From Nemopilema nomurai (taxonomy: Eukaryota; Cnidaria; Scyphozoa; Rhizostomeae; Rhizostomatidae): a DNA stretch of 64,000 nucleotides. Under the pieces are notes generated by a model, which was not told the DNA's origin, did not search any database, and worked only from the letters and a program-made list of their open reading frames with translations. The translations under genes and the position numbers were made by a program. Positions 11,601-25,470 of this stretch are shown here, piece after piece. Within the stretch, counting starts at the first letter, position 1; the number at the start of each line of letters is the position of its first letter. The stretch is taken from contig PEDN01001353.1 in NCBI GenBank assembly GCA_003864495.1, positions 1-64,000 on the forward strand. Direction: 5' to 3'.

Positions 11601-13643
11601 AATGTCAGTAACCAACTAATCTAATTCGCCACGCCATAAGGCTAAAAACACCTGTTGGCTTACGATACCATGCTTCTTGCTGCCACAGAGGCATTTTTTA
11701 GCATTCACTCAACTCCCATTTTCGTTTAATAAATTAGGAAAGTTGGAACCTAGGGTGGAAAGTACGACAAAAGGAATACTAAGGAAGTATCTTGTGTGTG
11801 ATGCTACTGCATGTTGCAAGAGCCTTAAAACGGTGTCAAAAGTAAATGCTACGTAAGAAATTATATGATTTTGCTAGCAATAGTTAATTGCCAATACAGA
11901 ATAAAAGTGATTTCAAATTTTCTTACCTGATACGAAGGGCTCTGATTAGCAAATATTGCGCCAAAATTCGAAAGGCTCCTGCACAGTTCCAAGAAGCATG
12001 TGACCATAGAGATGAAATGCGACGTACATTGCCTAAACATGTGACCAAAAGATAGTTCTAATGAGTACAGACTTTTTTAGTTAAGGTAGATTGTAATCCT
12101 CTTTTCTGGTCTGTGTACCATGTAAAAGATACAGTGAAATCGAATTTCGAATGTGAGACATAAAGGCCCTGCAGCCAAAAGCAGAGAGGGGAGGGCAGAC
12201 TTGAGAAAAGGCATCAAGTTTGTCGGCATCGTAGAATCTCTCCATGTGCATTTTATTAATCACGCGCACACATGCTGTTCAGGACTTGAGAAGATTCTAC
12301 AAGCCCCAAAAATAAGATCTTCTTGAAGAAAAAATTTTAGTTCTGCTTGTGATGCGGAGAAAGGCTGTGAAATGAACAGAGTTGCGTTTGCTAGAAGTTC
12401 GTTTGGTGGGCCTTAACATGAAGTACTAGAGATGGTTAGGGAAAAGCACCCTTAGTATCAGTACCAATCGTAAAAATGTAAAAGAAATCTTTTGAAGGAG
12501 AGGCAAAAAAAAGTAATGAGTTGATGATAAGATGGAGCAAATTGAGTTTGGCACTGATCCAATCAACCACTAAAGTAGAAAATTATGAATTCCTCCTGAC
12601 CATGAGATTAAAAGAATGAAGCAATGGACATCTTTTTAAAGTTTGCTTCGAACATCCACTTCGAGCTTTCTTTCTGAGTTTGCCTCCTTTCCTTTTAGCA
12701 TAGATGCAAATTTTTATGTGGAACATTGACATACCAAACTAGGCACATATGTTTGGCCAACAACAAGAACCAAGAACAATAATTCAAAGACGACAAAGCT
12801 GTGTGCATTATACAGGTATGTATATGTTTATAATAAATAGGACTTTCCATTGCCATTTAATTACATAAAAATTAATTCTCTGCATATATTCTATAAGGCA
12901 GCCAACATCGCATATTAGTTGTGAAAAGATTTGGCAGTAATTTCTAACCGCCTTTTGCATCCTTCAAGTGCATGGCACTTTATGCGACGTTGGCTTGGTG
13001 ATAAATGAGAATCTATATAGTATTTGTTTTACATACTCAATTAAGTAATTTAAAACCATTCTTTAGTTCTCTAAAGATAAAATTCCTATCTGTGTTTCGC
13101 ATGAAAATCGCTTAGCATTGGCGGAAGTACTGCATTGAAAAACATGTGTATTTAGACCCGTTCCTGAGATTTGTGGTCAACTAGATTTAACAAGGCGGTA
13201 AAATGGACCTTTACTATAATTTAATTAAAAATCTGCACTGTGGGAATGCAGAAGTTAGTCTTATACAACTAAATGCACTGGTAATACATTCAACATTTCG
13301 CTTACAAGAATCGTACTGTTGCTGCATACAGAAGCAATACCCATTTACTTCAGACACAAAACACCTCTTGTTCAGGGCTTCCACTGTGTACGTCCAATGA
13401 AGTGCAGTGTCTTTAGATTCACAACCGCTCGCGCAAACGCCCAGATAAAAGCAGGGCCATTCCAATACTAAACGTTTAAGAGGCTTGTAGAAATGCTTTG
13501 AAGTGTGAAGAGAACATTGCGTTTTTTAAATAGACTGCGCTAAAAATTTCTTTCTATTGCAGTTTGCTAGAACAATTAACTATAAACTATAAATAATAAG
13601 TTGTTATTTACACTAATGATTAATACTAACATAGACGCAAAAA
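8638..13643. other. Gene-poor interval
   Basis: No ORF with recognisable domains or exon-like structure. A TATA-like GATATAAAT at 8869-8877 is followed by a short leader and a GTAAGG donor-like site near 8974, so a plus-strand transcript could start here, but I could not find its coding part. Part of 11385-11500 is a dispersed repeat. Confidence 0.4.
11385..11500 (+). repeat. Dispersed repeat shared with 62.3-62.5 kb
   Basis: Shares TCGGTCGC-AGTTACTTTG-TTTGAATATTT and then AATTC-ATGAT-CATTT followed by AAATGTGAA with 62295-62530. The copy here lacks about 130 bp present between the two blocks at 62 kb. Confidence 0.5.
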
Positions 13644-16600
13644 TCACCTAACCAAGGTTTCCGAGACACTTTCTGACAAGTTTTTCGAGCTTTTTCCCCT
13701 GTTGTTCCTGAGACAGCGGCCTCCTGTTCGTTTCTGCCTCGCTCTCTGAGTCTTTGGAGATCTCGATGACCTTGCCTTGGCAGGCGATGAGACTACTTGC
13801 TTGTTGGTGAGTTGGCAACAAGTGGTTGTCGTCCCAGCTCCGCAATCGCAAAAAAACCTAAACAAGAACAAGGTTTAGATAAAAACACGCCAAAACGCAC
13901 TGCATGCACTTGCAAAGGAAAGGCAACACTAGACTGGTACTGTGCGAGAATTAATGCATGTAGGCCTACCTATCGTGTCTTACGAATTCCACCTCGTGTC
14001 CCTCGTGGCACGTTCGAATGCAGTTGACGCAGATTGCTAAGCTTTCGGTTGATGAACAGGTGATGCATCTAGTGAAAAGGAAGGATAGTAATCAATATTT
14101 CTCACAGATCAACTTTCAAGGACACACAGATCAAGCAAATCAGAGACACAAAGAAATGAACACCAACAACATTCTGACATTAGCAAGAGGGCTGACCCTT
14201 GGTTTAGTTGCCTGTCAGTCAACAATAACAGAAGAAATAGCTTTGCAACAACTCACTTGTAGAAATCATGCATCGGATAGCAGAGACTACCCGAGACTTG
14301 GTAAAGGCATTTCCCGGTATTGATCGCTTCCGTCAAAACTTTCTTATTGTCATGAATGTAGTTTTCTAAAAAAAAGAATGATGTCGTTCTTAAAATTATC
14401 AGTGATGCGATTCAATGAAGATCAGATTGTCTAAAAAAGGCATTGCAGATGGAGACATGCAGATGAAGTCAATGTAAACTATAATTCACTGAAAGAGATG
14501 ATAATTCTTGGAATTATAATTTGGAATATAAGCAACGTTTGCTTACCAATCATTTTTGGCAGAACTCCAGTTGCGAGGCTGACGCCGTCAAACCGATTGC
14601 TAAAAATTTCATTCTTTTCCAAAACGCCACCTGTTGAAAGTTAGGAAAACAAAATTAAGATATTGAGAGGCATCATTTTGCGGTTATTAAAACATTGTAC
14701 ATCATTGCCCTTGATTGAAATTACCTAGGCTGGAAACAAGTATTTGCTTTGAAAGTGCATCAATCTAGATTAGGCACTACAAGCATTCTTGTCAAATGAG
14801 TCTAGCATTGAGATGATGATGTTTTTATCTCTAAATTTATTAGACACCACAAAAACCACAGCGTGTTTTTGAAGATTAGTTGGCTGAAAGCGTCCAAGCT
14901 TGACCGATGATCGGTGTTGGGAATTAGAGCAGAAAACCATAAGAAGCGGATCGAAAGGATTTGCGTTCAACTCATCATTTAAGTCCAAGTAAAACGTTTC
15001 GAAATGAATTTGAGGCCTTAATTGATTAACGGTGGGTGTAAAACAAAGTAAACTGGCAATGTATCCGTTACCGCATTGCATTAAATGAGGTAGTACGAAA
15101 TGACATCACGAAACCTACCAGCATTGTTTGTAATTTCGATGCCAGCAGCGCCACCTTCGAATATTCTGTTTCTCCTTAGCACAGGGAAACTGGAGGTGCT
15201 TATTAGGACGCCAGTCAACGAATTTCTGAAAATGTCATTGTCTTCTAGCAAACCTGAAGAAAGATAGATGCGTCATTTGTTGTCACAAAGAAAGAAATTT
15301 TTTTGCAGAGGAGCAATTTAGGAACAACCTCTGAATGGGATTGCTAATACGAAGCTAAATTTTGTTGCTTTGGAGACTAAACTGCCTACACTTCAACGTC
15401 ACCTGTCAAAGAGTTCTATATTGCGCAACACTTGTAGGCGAAGCAGATGCCAATTCCCAGGTGAAAATAGATTGGAATAAAACATGGGAATCCGCCCATG
15501 AGACTGTTACGTAAAACAGTTGCAACACACAAAGAACGATGACGAAGTCGCCAAGGATGGCTCAACTTCACCGAGAACGGGAAATAAAAAACTGGAAAAA
15601 TTAAAAGTTGAGTCCTCCCACACACCTTTGCCGTTGTTAAAAATGCATATTCCGCCTTCGTGCCCATCATGAATTTTGTTCCTCCTCAAAATCGGGTTGC
15701 TCTCTGTCTTTATCCACACACCCGCCATCGCATTGTCGAAAATTTCGTTGTCTTCAATAATGCCTAATCCACCATTGTATATAAGAACTCCGCCATTCTT
15801 GCCGCCCCAAATTTTGTTTCTTCTAATAACTGGATTACTGCCGCTTCTACAAAAATCAATTACGAAAAATAAGCTTTTATGATTATAATAAAATTTGCGC
15901 ATGGTGGATCAGAGAGATTACGACCTAAGAGAGTTTAGCCAAATGTTCTCAGGAACCTTTCACGGGCATTATACTTAAGGTCAAAACTCTGGGTCAAAAC
16001 CTAAATCTGGATTACAACCGACTCTTGCAAAGATTGGTTAGTAGCACCGCAAATGCTGCGAGAGTGCTTCACCTCTCGTATTAAAGTGCGCAACTATTGC
16101 CAACAAGGAATGTATACTGTGAGGGTATACTATCACGACGTGCAAGGTGTTTTCGGCGGTTCTCTTTAAAGCTTTGCTCGGTATGTAAGCCGCTAGATTT
16201 CAAAAGTATTTGATACAGTACCCGTGTTTGGCACTAGAGATGAAATTCCAGAAGAAATAGCTTGGATTTTGCAGCCGAAAAGTTTCGCCCGCTCCTCCAT
16301 TTGAAAAATAGCTGCAGGGGTATGGTAGAGTACAAAAGCTACAGTTTGGCACAATATGATGTTGAAAGATCCCACCAAGATGAGCGAAAAGCTAACCTTA
16401 TTTGTATTCCAGAATACTTGTGATTGTAAATGTCGTTGTCTTCTAATGTGCCACAGCCTTTATCGTAAAAATAAACACCGACCTGTATGAAACAAATAAA
16501 AGCATACAATTCCTGCAAAGGTTAATAAGGTATTGTTGTATCACACAATGTCAGTAAACAAAAATAACAATTTGAATCAAGGGTGAATCAAAAGTTTCGG

Positions 16601-19600
16601 TTAAATAAATGCTTGGAATGGCTATGGTATTTTATGCCCGTAAAACTAATGTTCGTTAAGGTGTTACCTGTTTACCACTATGTATTCTGTTGTGCCGCAG
16701 AATTGGTGAACTTCCTAAAGGAAAACAAAAAAGACATTGAGAAAAGATCACAGCAAAATCACGCTTTCGTCACAGCCAACTGGCCTCTTATAGTAATTGA
16801 TATCGGACGAACATCAACTTATAACACAGAATTGGCAATTTTTTGGAATGAGTTACTGTAGCCATCTGTGTTGCAAACAAACTTGAGCAGTCCATTTAGA
16901 GCTGTTCTCATTACGAGGTTGCGCATAACGAGGTACGCATGTGTTCCGTAGTAGAGCGTGGACTATAGAATTCGGGGGAATATCAAAACTGCGGAAAATT
17001 CAAATTGATAATACATTGAATCAACACCAATTGGAAGCCTTGGTACTTCAACAATAAAGCCTAAAACACGGGAAACTTGAAGGAAATGAGAGGATACCTG
17101 TGGTAATCCAGACACCTGCTAATGTATTTGAGAAAATTTCGTTGTCTTCGATCAGTCCAAGCCCGCCTTCATGCTACAGTAAAAAAGCTATTGTTATTTT
17201 CTGCGAATTGAAAGAAGTCATTGACCCCGAGGTACTGGGTGATGTTGGCTGGTAAATGTTTATCAAAGGCAACGAGCCAGTCCATGAAGCTGGTGAATGA
17301 TGACTTACTCAGCGATATCGGTTGCTGGTTCAGTTCTATGGTTTGGCGAGCAGTGTCAATTCGATAAGAAAGGAACAACGAAATGAGCAATGTTTGATGC
17401 AATAAAACACAAACAGTTTGTGCTCTAAGGCCATGACTCTCGTAACCATGAAAATCTCTCATCGGACAAGTCTCCCTTAGATACGTTCAAAGTGCATTGC
17501 ATACCACGTAGATTCCACCGTGAAGTCCATGATGAATTCGATTCTTTCTCACGATCGGATTGCTGTTTGATCTAATTTGGATGCCAGCTAATGCATTTCC
17601 TGGGAATCAAACGGAAGGTCATCAAGCTTGATTTCCAATGTACAATTTATTCATGCATAAGCAATTAGAGAAACATTAAATGTCGAGAGAGTTGAAATTA
17701 TCACTAAAACTTGAAAGCATTTCACCCATGTATAATTTAACCAGTGTATCATGCTTTTGATCTCATTACAATCTCACTACACCCCCTTTGAGTTCTCCAA
17801 CCATTGGCAGGACATCTGCATAACGTAACAAATTAGGATTCCTACTGCTTCCTTTACAGGCCTTACCGTGAATATCATTGTTCTCTATCAGGCCACGCCC
17901 ATCTCCAAAAACGTAAATGCCCCCTTGCTGACCATGGTAGATTTCGTTGTCTCTGCATTAAAAGAAGTAGTTTAGAAATACACGAACAACAAAGATGGCC
18001 GCCATGCATGCAAATAAATACAGCCGTCATGTAAATAGCTCCAAGATTAGCAGAAGAATCGCAGAAGACAGTACAGAAACACAAAGCTAATTCAATGAGA
18101 AGCTTTTTCAAAATAGGTATTACCGAAAACGACACTTTTGTGTCTAGCGACTAATATGATTATGAAAATAGCCTACTTGATTGTCGGATTACTTCCAGAA
18201 GTGATCCACACACCAGCAAATGTATTGGAGTGAATCTTGTTTCCTATGAATTCTCCTCTCCCCTGTCAAAATAAATGACATTCACTTAGCTAGTACATAC
18301 AACGCATGGATGTTTCCAAGTGCATAACAGCACACTTTTCAGTTACTGCCAGACCAAGAGTTTCGAAGGTTTACAAAGGCGAATAGGAACAAAGCAAACG
18401 GTGCTGCATCTGGAAACGTAGCCAGGTTACGCACTTGGTGAGCCACTAAATACAGAGACGCTATTTGCGGATTAGAGTTTTTGCTTGAGTATGTCTCTGT
18501 CGTAAGTATCAACTTGTTGCCGATATCACAGAGCTGTTCTCGTGTTTGACGAACAACATGGCAACATGCGGCCAGCATACGAACTGAAACAGCATACGAA
18601 AGTGTATTGCTTACGTCATCATGCACATAAATGCCACCAGTGGATCCACCGTAGATCTGACATCTGACTACGGTTGGGTTTGCCCCCGATCGGATTTCGA
18701 AGCCCGCGATTCGGTTGCTGTGAACGTTGTTTTCTTCGAAATAGCCCTGGAACGGAAACACGAATTCAATGGATATTTCAAGAGACTGGTGTCTATGATG
18801 CCAGGAAAGGTTTTAAAAGTTGATGCAAACGAACAGACAGCATACAGTAACACTGATTGTTTATCATTATTGATCAGTAACATTACTGGTCGTTGTGTTA
18901 TTCTACGGAACATTATGCTATTGATCCTCTCTTCAGACTTTTCATTTGCTTCTTGTTTTGATAGAAGTCTTTCTTCCATATTTGTACCTTGTTTTACAAT
19001 ATCAAAAAAAAATAACCGCCTTAATTCTCCAAACCCCTTTAAGATCATCAATATTTCTAGTGCTAAGACTGTTATAGAAGGGTCCACTCACCAAGCCACC
19101 ATCAAAGATGAAGAGTCCAGCATCTCTACCGTGGTGGATCGAATTCCTTCGGACAACCGGGTTACCGCCAGCCTTGACCCAGAGCCCTGCCAGTCTGTTG
19201 TTGAATATATCATTGTCCTCGTAAGTACCCTGGGCACCGTCTGTCACAAAAATCCCCACATTTTCACATTCAGCTATCTTGCATCTAGCGACTTTTGGCT
19301 TGCCTCCATCACCATGAACGAAAATTGCTGAAGAACCTGAGAAGGAAACGGGAAGCTTACTTACCTAATGTCATGTCAAGTTGAGAAAACGAAACAACAT
19401 TCTTTGTGTTAGTAGATGAACGAAACATGACATATTCTTCGTATCTGCTTGAAATCACGTATCAAAATGCATTGACCTTGCTTTGTTAAAACGAAATACT
19501 TTAACTTATCTTGAAAAGAGAACTCTTGGGCTTTTTTACATTATTGGACATGAAAATTGGCAAGTAAGCTATATGTTCTCCGAACTTACTGGTGTTCTTG

Positions 19601-22600
19601 CTGGTAATATAACAGTCTTGGATGGTCGGTGAGCAATCGTTACAAACTTCCACACAGTGACCTCTAACCTGGTTGTTTCCCTCTTGTGCTGAAACCTTTA
19701 AAACAGAAACCAACATGCAACTAGCTCTTTAAAACACAGGATTTGTATTGTATGGCCGACACTTAAAAACGCAGACAGATGAAGTAGAACCATTTCATTA
19801 TAAACCAATTCACTTTAAGAAAATTTAGCTTCAGTCAAAACCTCAAAGGCTTGTGGTAGTATGTATGTAAACCGTCGCTAAACTCTTATACAATTCACCA
19901 ACAATTAGTATGACTGGAATTTGTCAAACACTGTTTATAGATACCAAATGAGTAAGACATGGAGCTATCTTTCAAGAGTGATGTCTTCAACGTTGTACGT
20001 GAGTGTAAAAGGAGGCGCGGGGGAACTGTGGAGAAATACAGGAGCATCCTGCTTAGTGGAGTGGCATGGTCGACATCATAGCAATGAATGCCATGAAAAT
20101 GTATTGTGCTTGGTAATAGACGCTTACCTCCAAACGTAAATATGCGAGTGAAGATCCTGTTGCTGATGGACGTATCCGGAACAAAGTGCCAGTGGAGCAG
20201 GTGACCGTCGGGTATTCTTTTGTTTCCGGGTTCTCTGCAAGAAAAAGTAGTGTTCAAAATGCAGGCAATAGAAAGAGACCCGGTGGAATAGCAAACTCGT
20301 CTCGAAAGCTAAAGGCCGTCGTCCCCGTTGAAAATAGCTTGCAAATAGCTTGATGGCACAAGCTTAGCTTCCTTAGATTATGCTAACTACACTTTTCGTG
20401 GGTTTTTTATTTCAAAATTTGGCATCAAGAGAAAATCTGACGCTTTCTATACAAAATCAGAAGTGACATGAACCAGAACAAAGGCGCTTTTCTGTCCTAA
20501 ATTAATGCTGATATTCGAATAAAATCGGAGAGATTGTAGGTGGATCAACTAAAACCCAATGCTTTTAAGCCAGCAGCAAAATATTCGATTCATTACCTGT
20601 TCCAATGATCGAGACCTTTTGTTCCAGCGAAAGTTCCTCGTCATAGGTCCCAGGGTGCACCAAAACAATCCCACCGGCAGGGGTGTCGTTAACAGCTTCG
20701 TTGAGTGTCGAGTAACACTAGAAGGAAGGACCTAACTTACAATTCCAGGAAAACGAAACATTCCGTTAGCGCTTACCAAAGGAGACTGGCAACAGGTACC
20801 TACAATATGAGCGCTCAGTAAAGCTTTCCTTGGAGGTTTTAGCTCGTTGCTAACTCGCTACATGAGACCTTCATAACCGACATTTGATTCAAATTTTTCT
20901 CTTCTACTGCTTCGAAAAAAGATGCATTCGAGGGGTGATTCATCAAACGTTTTAGGAAACTGGCTCTTCTGTCGATCAACAGTGATATATCTCTATCTCA
21001 ACAGTGGACATTTAAGCGATTTGATCTATTCCTTTTCAAAGATACTCACAGCAAAGCGCATTTTTATAAACGCAACAAAATAGATGGGATGTAAAGTACA
21101 ATTATTTAAACTTTCCATGTGTTGCTGGTGTAAATTTGTGACTCTCTTTGTCCAACGATCAGTGATGGTTTCATGGCTTTTTGCTTTATCGTGGGAGGAG
21201 GGGGGGGGGGGGGGGTGGAAGCATTACAAAATGAAAATTTCCTTAAGTCTCACCAGCACTAAATAGGAGGTGGAGGCTTCACCCATATCGAACATGCATT
21301 AAACAACACAAACAGTGGGGCTACTGACAATTATCAAAATAAATCAGTACCTTTCTTTCCAGATACTTCAAGTCTTCTGCCAGCTTTTCGTCCTTTGTCA
21401 CGTGAGAAGCCTTTGACAAAAGAGGAAAGCATCCTCTCCAAGTCAAGCCAGGGAAACGAGTTTTGTCTGCAACTTCATAAAGACCACTGGAGCCTCTTAG
21501 CAGAGGTAGCCTCATTTTGAATACGCGCAAGTATAAAGTTTTCCTAAAAATGGAAGAGGCAGTAATAAACCATATGCCGGTACGATTTAGAATTTCAACA
21601 TGATTGTTGTCTTTCCGCAGTAATACTGTTGAGCATTTTCTACACCATTATAAGGCAGAAAGTCTTTTGGCCGCTCTATTAAACACAGCAGGGCGTTGAC
21701 CAGTGTGTGTCTAACCTCTACCGCCATCCAGTTAGAGGAGAAAAGCTTCTCCTTTTGAAAGAGTGAATTCATACATTTCTCATGACAGAAGCTTTCTACT
21801 TTTCTTTACTTTTACAAATCATAGTGTCATTTAGTATAGATGCAAAACATTCTTACCAAAGCGAGTCATCTCGGCACAGCGCATTTAGCCTTTTGCAGGT
21901 CATCGAAAGGCGAGACAGCTCCACTGGGGGACAGAAAGAGCACACCTTCAACAGCACTTCATCGGGCAGCATCTTTTGGAAGTAGCCGGGAGGAATGTGC
22001 TTCTTCCTTGAACCTTCGAAAATCAAGCCATAACAAAGTTTAGGTGCGGTGTAGAGAGAGACCTGCTACTGCTATCAAGCCTTCTAGTAAACAAACGGAC
22101 AAACAAATCGATCCTTATCTTGGCATTCTTAGAACACGAAGAATAGTTTTATACACATGTGATCAATGATCATCTCGGTTTTCTTCCCCAATAAACGATT
22201 AAAGTCGAAATGATAATAGGACTTGCAGGGGGGCCACCAAAAGCTATCATGTGTTGGAAATATCCAGTTTAATTCCTTTCTTAAAGCGCCATTTCCTACG
22301 AGACAGATGGCTAATTCTCTTCCCGCTTAGCCACGGTAGATCAACCTTTGCGAAATGAAAAGTTTGGGTATTCATCTTGGTAATTAACCTTCAAGCATGC
22401 TTCCGTGCTTAAACAGAAGGAGGGCATATTTTATCACTATGAAGTTAATTAGCAAAATGCGTTTAGTAGAGAGGGAATAACTGACAGGCTTGGCTGAGCT
22501 GGCTTTTTCCGCTTCGTAGAACTATACACCATCAAACAATTGATTGATGGGAGTGACAGTAATTTACGCACTTTGCCAATGAACTTTGTTTAGGGGTCAA

Positions 22601-23409
22601 GTGAGAAGTTCTCAAACAGGTAGGAGAAGCAACTGGTCTCTGACCGCAAAATTTTTAAATAACTCATCCCAAATAGATAGCTCTCGTTATCATAAAGAAA
22701 CTGGTAGCACCAGCTAAAGTACACTAGTCTAAACATGCAATACACTGTTAAACGGTAATTGCATTTGCAAGAGTAAATAAAAACGCACGAATAATGTAAC
22801 ACGTGCGCAAAAACACCACGTGCTTAGGACGAGTTGCTAGAACGCTTGTTGCTTGTCGTACCGCCACTAAACAAAGGGCCCCCCGACCTTTGGTGTCAAC
22901 TTCGCACCTTTACGTGTTCATAAGAAATTCGTGTCAGGTACCAGAGATTTTCCTCCTCGAAAATAGTTACTGAGGGAGGATCAAAAACTAAATTTCCTTT
23001 AAGCAAGTTTCATAAAACGTCCTGCTGGCTCAAAGGCTCTATGGAGTCAGTTCCTTTCGTCATGAATTGCGACTCAAAAAAAAGATTAACTGTGTGGGGG
23101 CTGGTCCTCTAAATCCCTAGCAATACCATTGACAGAAAACAAAGTGTGGCTCAGCCAAAAAAATTTGCTTATAGCAGAATATGGCTATTTAAGCCAGAGT
23201 TATAAACCAGTCAGTTTCCAAATACAATCTGTTTTCCTTTTTCATACCAAAATAGATGTGAATTATTTTTGTGACAAAAAATTCAAAAACTCTTCTTAGG
23301 GGCACTGAAGCTTTGTGTCAAAGTAAGAAAAATTTGCCTTGTATAAGAGAGTACTTTTGATGAAAAGTTTATCAGTGAAAGGAAACAATTTACAGGATTG
23401 TGATATATC

Positions 23410-23483
<74 letters not shown>

Positions 23484-25068
23484 GAAATGATGGTTTAAGA
23501 GCATCAAATTTTGCATTTTCTAAGCCATTCATGGCTGGCTGCATGGAAAGTGAAAAGTATTCTTGCACTGATTACTACTTGAAGTTGAGAAGTCTTAAAA
23601 ACTACTTGATGATCATAAATGGGAAGTTCCAAGAAATATTTTGCATCAAGAATACAAGCCAAAGGTAGGGCATTATCAATTTCTTTGCTGTTCAGATCTG
23701 TAAAATGAGCCCCAAATTCGTGGCACCAGAAGAGTGTTGCTTAATAATTCATAGGGAAACATGAGGGCAGGTCAGGAAGAGCTTACAGGTGTGATAGGAG
23801 ACATAGGCTTCTATTTAACAGGTTGTGAATTGTGTAATGGCCCTTTGTTGGCAAGATAAGTTAATAAAGGTGCACATGGCTCTAAATATGGTCCACCTTT
23901 GCCAAGCATTGCAACAAACAACTACAACAACTTAAACTAACAAAACACTGGCATATTTCATGAACAAATGGTGATCTTGAAAAAATAGTTGCCTAATATG
24001 TTATGTTTTCTCTTGAACCAAAACACAATACCCTAATCAAATTAGCCTACATCAGACAATAAGATTAGTAAAGGTACCTCTAACTTTGGTGGTATTTGAA
24101 CAGATTGTAGCTTCATCTGCCATTTCCTAATAAAAGCAAGCACATGTCTACTGTCAAATGATGTTGATCATTCAGTGTAAACAAAAAAACAATGAAATCT
24201 GAGTAGGCTCGTCAGTCCAGCGTTTGGAGCAGCCATTTCGTGCAAAGTTGTTCACATCTGCCCTTCATTCCCTTGACAATTATCGGGTATATCACAATGC
24301 AAAATGAAAACAAACGAAAATTTCATTCATGAAAAAGGTCTAGTAACCCGACAACATGCGACAAATTAGACCTAGCTGCTAGAGTTGTGTGATGACAATA
24401 ACGGCTTTTAATGTTTCCAAGATGTACAAAATTAATAGGAAATTTATGCTCCACCTAGGTAATAACTTAGCAGAAATTACTTCCTTCGGCTATGAGTATC
24501 ATTGCGATCAACGACTATCAACATTAAAGTGTTTGATAAAATTCGTAGAAGAAGTAGAAGTATCTGAAGCCCTTTCCAGAGAAGCTAATGTTTATAGATA
24601 TCGAGTTCTGTCTAGAATATTCATCAGTTGAAAGTTGACGACCATCTAGAAGAAGGTTTAGAAGAGTAAAATCTGAAAATCTCACCTGTTTAAAGTCAAT
24701 TCTTGGTCTCTTCCCGTTTCCCGGTCCACTAATTTCTTTACATAGCAGCGACGTCCCTAGATACAAGGAGAACGCCGTAAGATTTGACTGTTCCATTTAT
24801 AGATTTTAAGATTCCATTGAGTGAGCTTCAACAAAGATATACAATAACAAGAAATAACAACTCCGGTGCATATTGAGAAAACTAGAGCTGGAGGTCCTGG
24901 AGATTGTGATTTTAGGCCACGAACACATAGCTTCAAATCCCTTGTTCACTTACTGGGTATTCGGATAGGACGCTTTTCTTTAGCGGCGACGGTGTTTCTC
25001 CTACGAGTTGTGGACATCACGAATGCTGTTCTAGCACTGCTTGAGGAAACTGGCAGGCATCGTGGCAT
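13644..25068 (-). CDS. FBXO11: F-box only protein 11 homologue (SCF ubiquitin-ligase substrate receptor), 22 exons
   Basis: Substrate-recognition subunit of an SKP1-CUL1-F-box ligase. Exons in transcript order: 24954-25068, 24686-24756, 24078-24126, 21857-22013, 21351-21543, 20597-20717, 20128-20234, 19590-19695, 19092-19336, 18615-18746, 18177-18262, 17867-17952, 17505-17599, 17098-17173, 16668-16714, 16397-16482, 15626-15846, 15119-15253, 14547-14630, 14257-14365, 13970-14068, 13644-13857. All phases join, giving 877 residues (vertebrate FBXO11 about 840-930). A basic N terminus (GNGKRPRI) is followed by the F-box (begins [16 protein letters not shown], about 90-131). A long right-handed beta-helix follows, built of PbH1 rungs such as [24 protein letters not shown]-type zinc finger closes the protein (Cys/His run through [16 protein letters not shown] and FFCDCGAG). 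The UBR box separates FBXO11 from FBXO10. Weak points: the acceptor of the F-box exon (22013), chosen by phase, and the tail after FFCDCGAG, which is unlike vertebrates. Confidence 0.95.
21200..21215. repeat. Poly-G run (16 G) in an FBXO11 intron
   Basis: Uninterrupted G tract on the plus strand within the intron between exons 21351-21543 and 20597-20717; it reads as poly-C in the FBXO11 transcript. It is a likely site of length error in assembly. Confidence 0.9.
23416..23481. repeat. (TA)n microsatellite in FBXO11 intron 3
   Basis: About 33 TA units with no interruption. Flanking DNA is non-coding. The tyrosine-isoleucine ORFs read through it are artefacts. Confidence 0.95.
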
Positions 25069-25187
25069 GTAATAAAAGTTTCTTTATTCAAAACACCTGA
25101 TCGTACAGAGCTACCAAAACAAGATCATTTCTAAAATTTGAAAACTCTCCATTGTCCCGGCCAGGCCACAAGGACATGCCTGTGTAG

Positions 25188-25388
25188 CCAATCAAATGGC
25201 TCGAAACTATCCTTCAGCCAATTAGGTTGCGCGTTGAACCAAGAGGATCCCCTTTGCACCAATCAGAGTGGCTCTATGGCAGACTTAAAGGAGATTCCCT
25301 CGGACCCAATCAATGAGCAATCGAAGAAAAGCATTCTTTGTCAACCAATGGTGAGGCGTGATCGGCATAGACAACAGGTTGGACCAAT
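25188..25388 (+). promoter_or_regulatory. Array of six CCAAT boxes upstream of FBXO11
   Basis: CCAAT at 25188, 25218, 25259, 25306, 25345 and 25384, all on the plus strand, spaced 30-47 bp apart. Several have the NF-Y-like context CCAATCA or CCAATGG. They begin 120 bp upstream of the FBXO11 ATG (25068) and lie between it and a plus-strand TATA-like element, AATTATAAGG at 25461-25470. This may be a bidirectional promoter: FBXO11 leftward and an unidentified transcript rightward. Confidence 0.6.
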
Positions 25389-25470
25389 CACAAAAGAAGC
25401 AAGTTTGTATGGGCTGACCCTAAGTACAACCTGCAGGTGGACAAAGGCGAAGGAAATTCTAATTATAAGG

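Noticed and set aside
18621..19331. 236-codon plus-strand ORF
   Set aside because: Antisense to two FBXO11 exons and the intron between them; no domain, and the minus strand carries well-conserved beta-helix coding sequence.
24524..24796. FBXO11 start at the ATG at 24796
   Set aside because: A strong acceptor (TTCTCCTTGTATCTAG) inside this ORF joins in phase to an upstream exon with its own ATG at 25068 and a consensus donor, giving a better N terminus.
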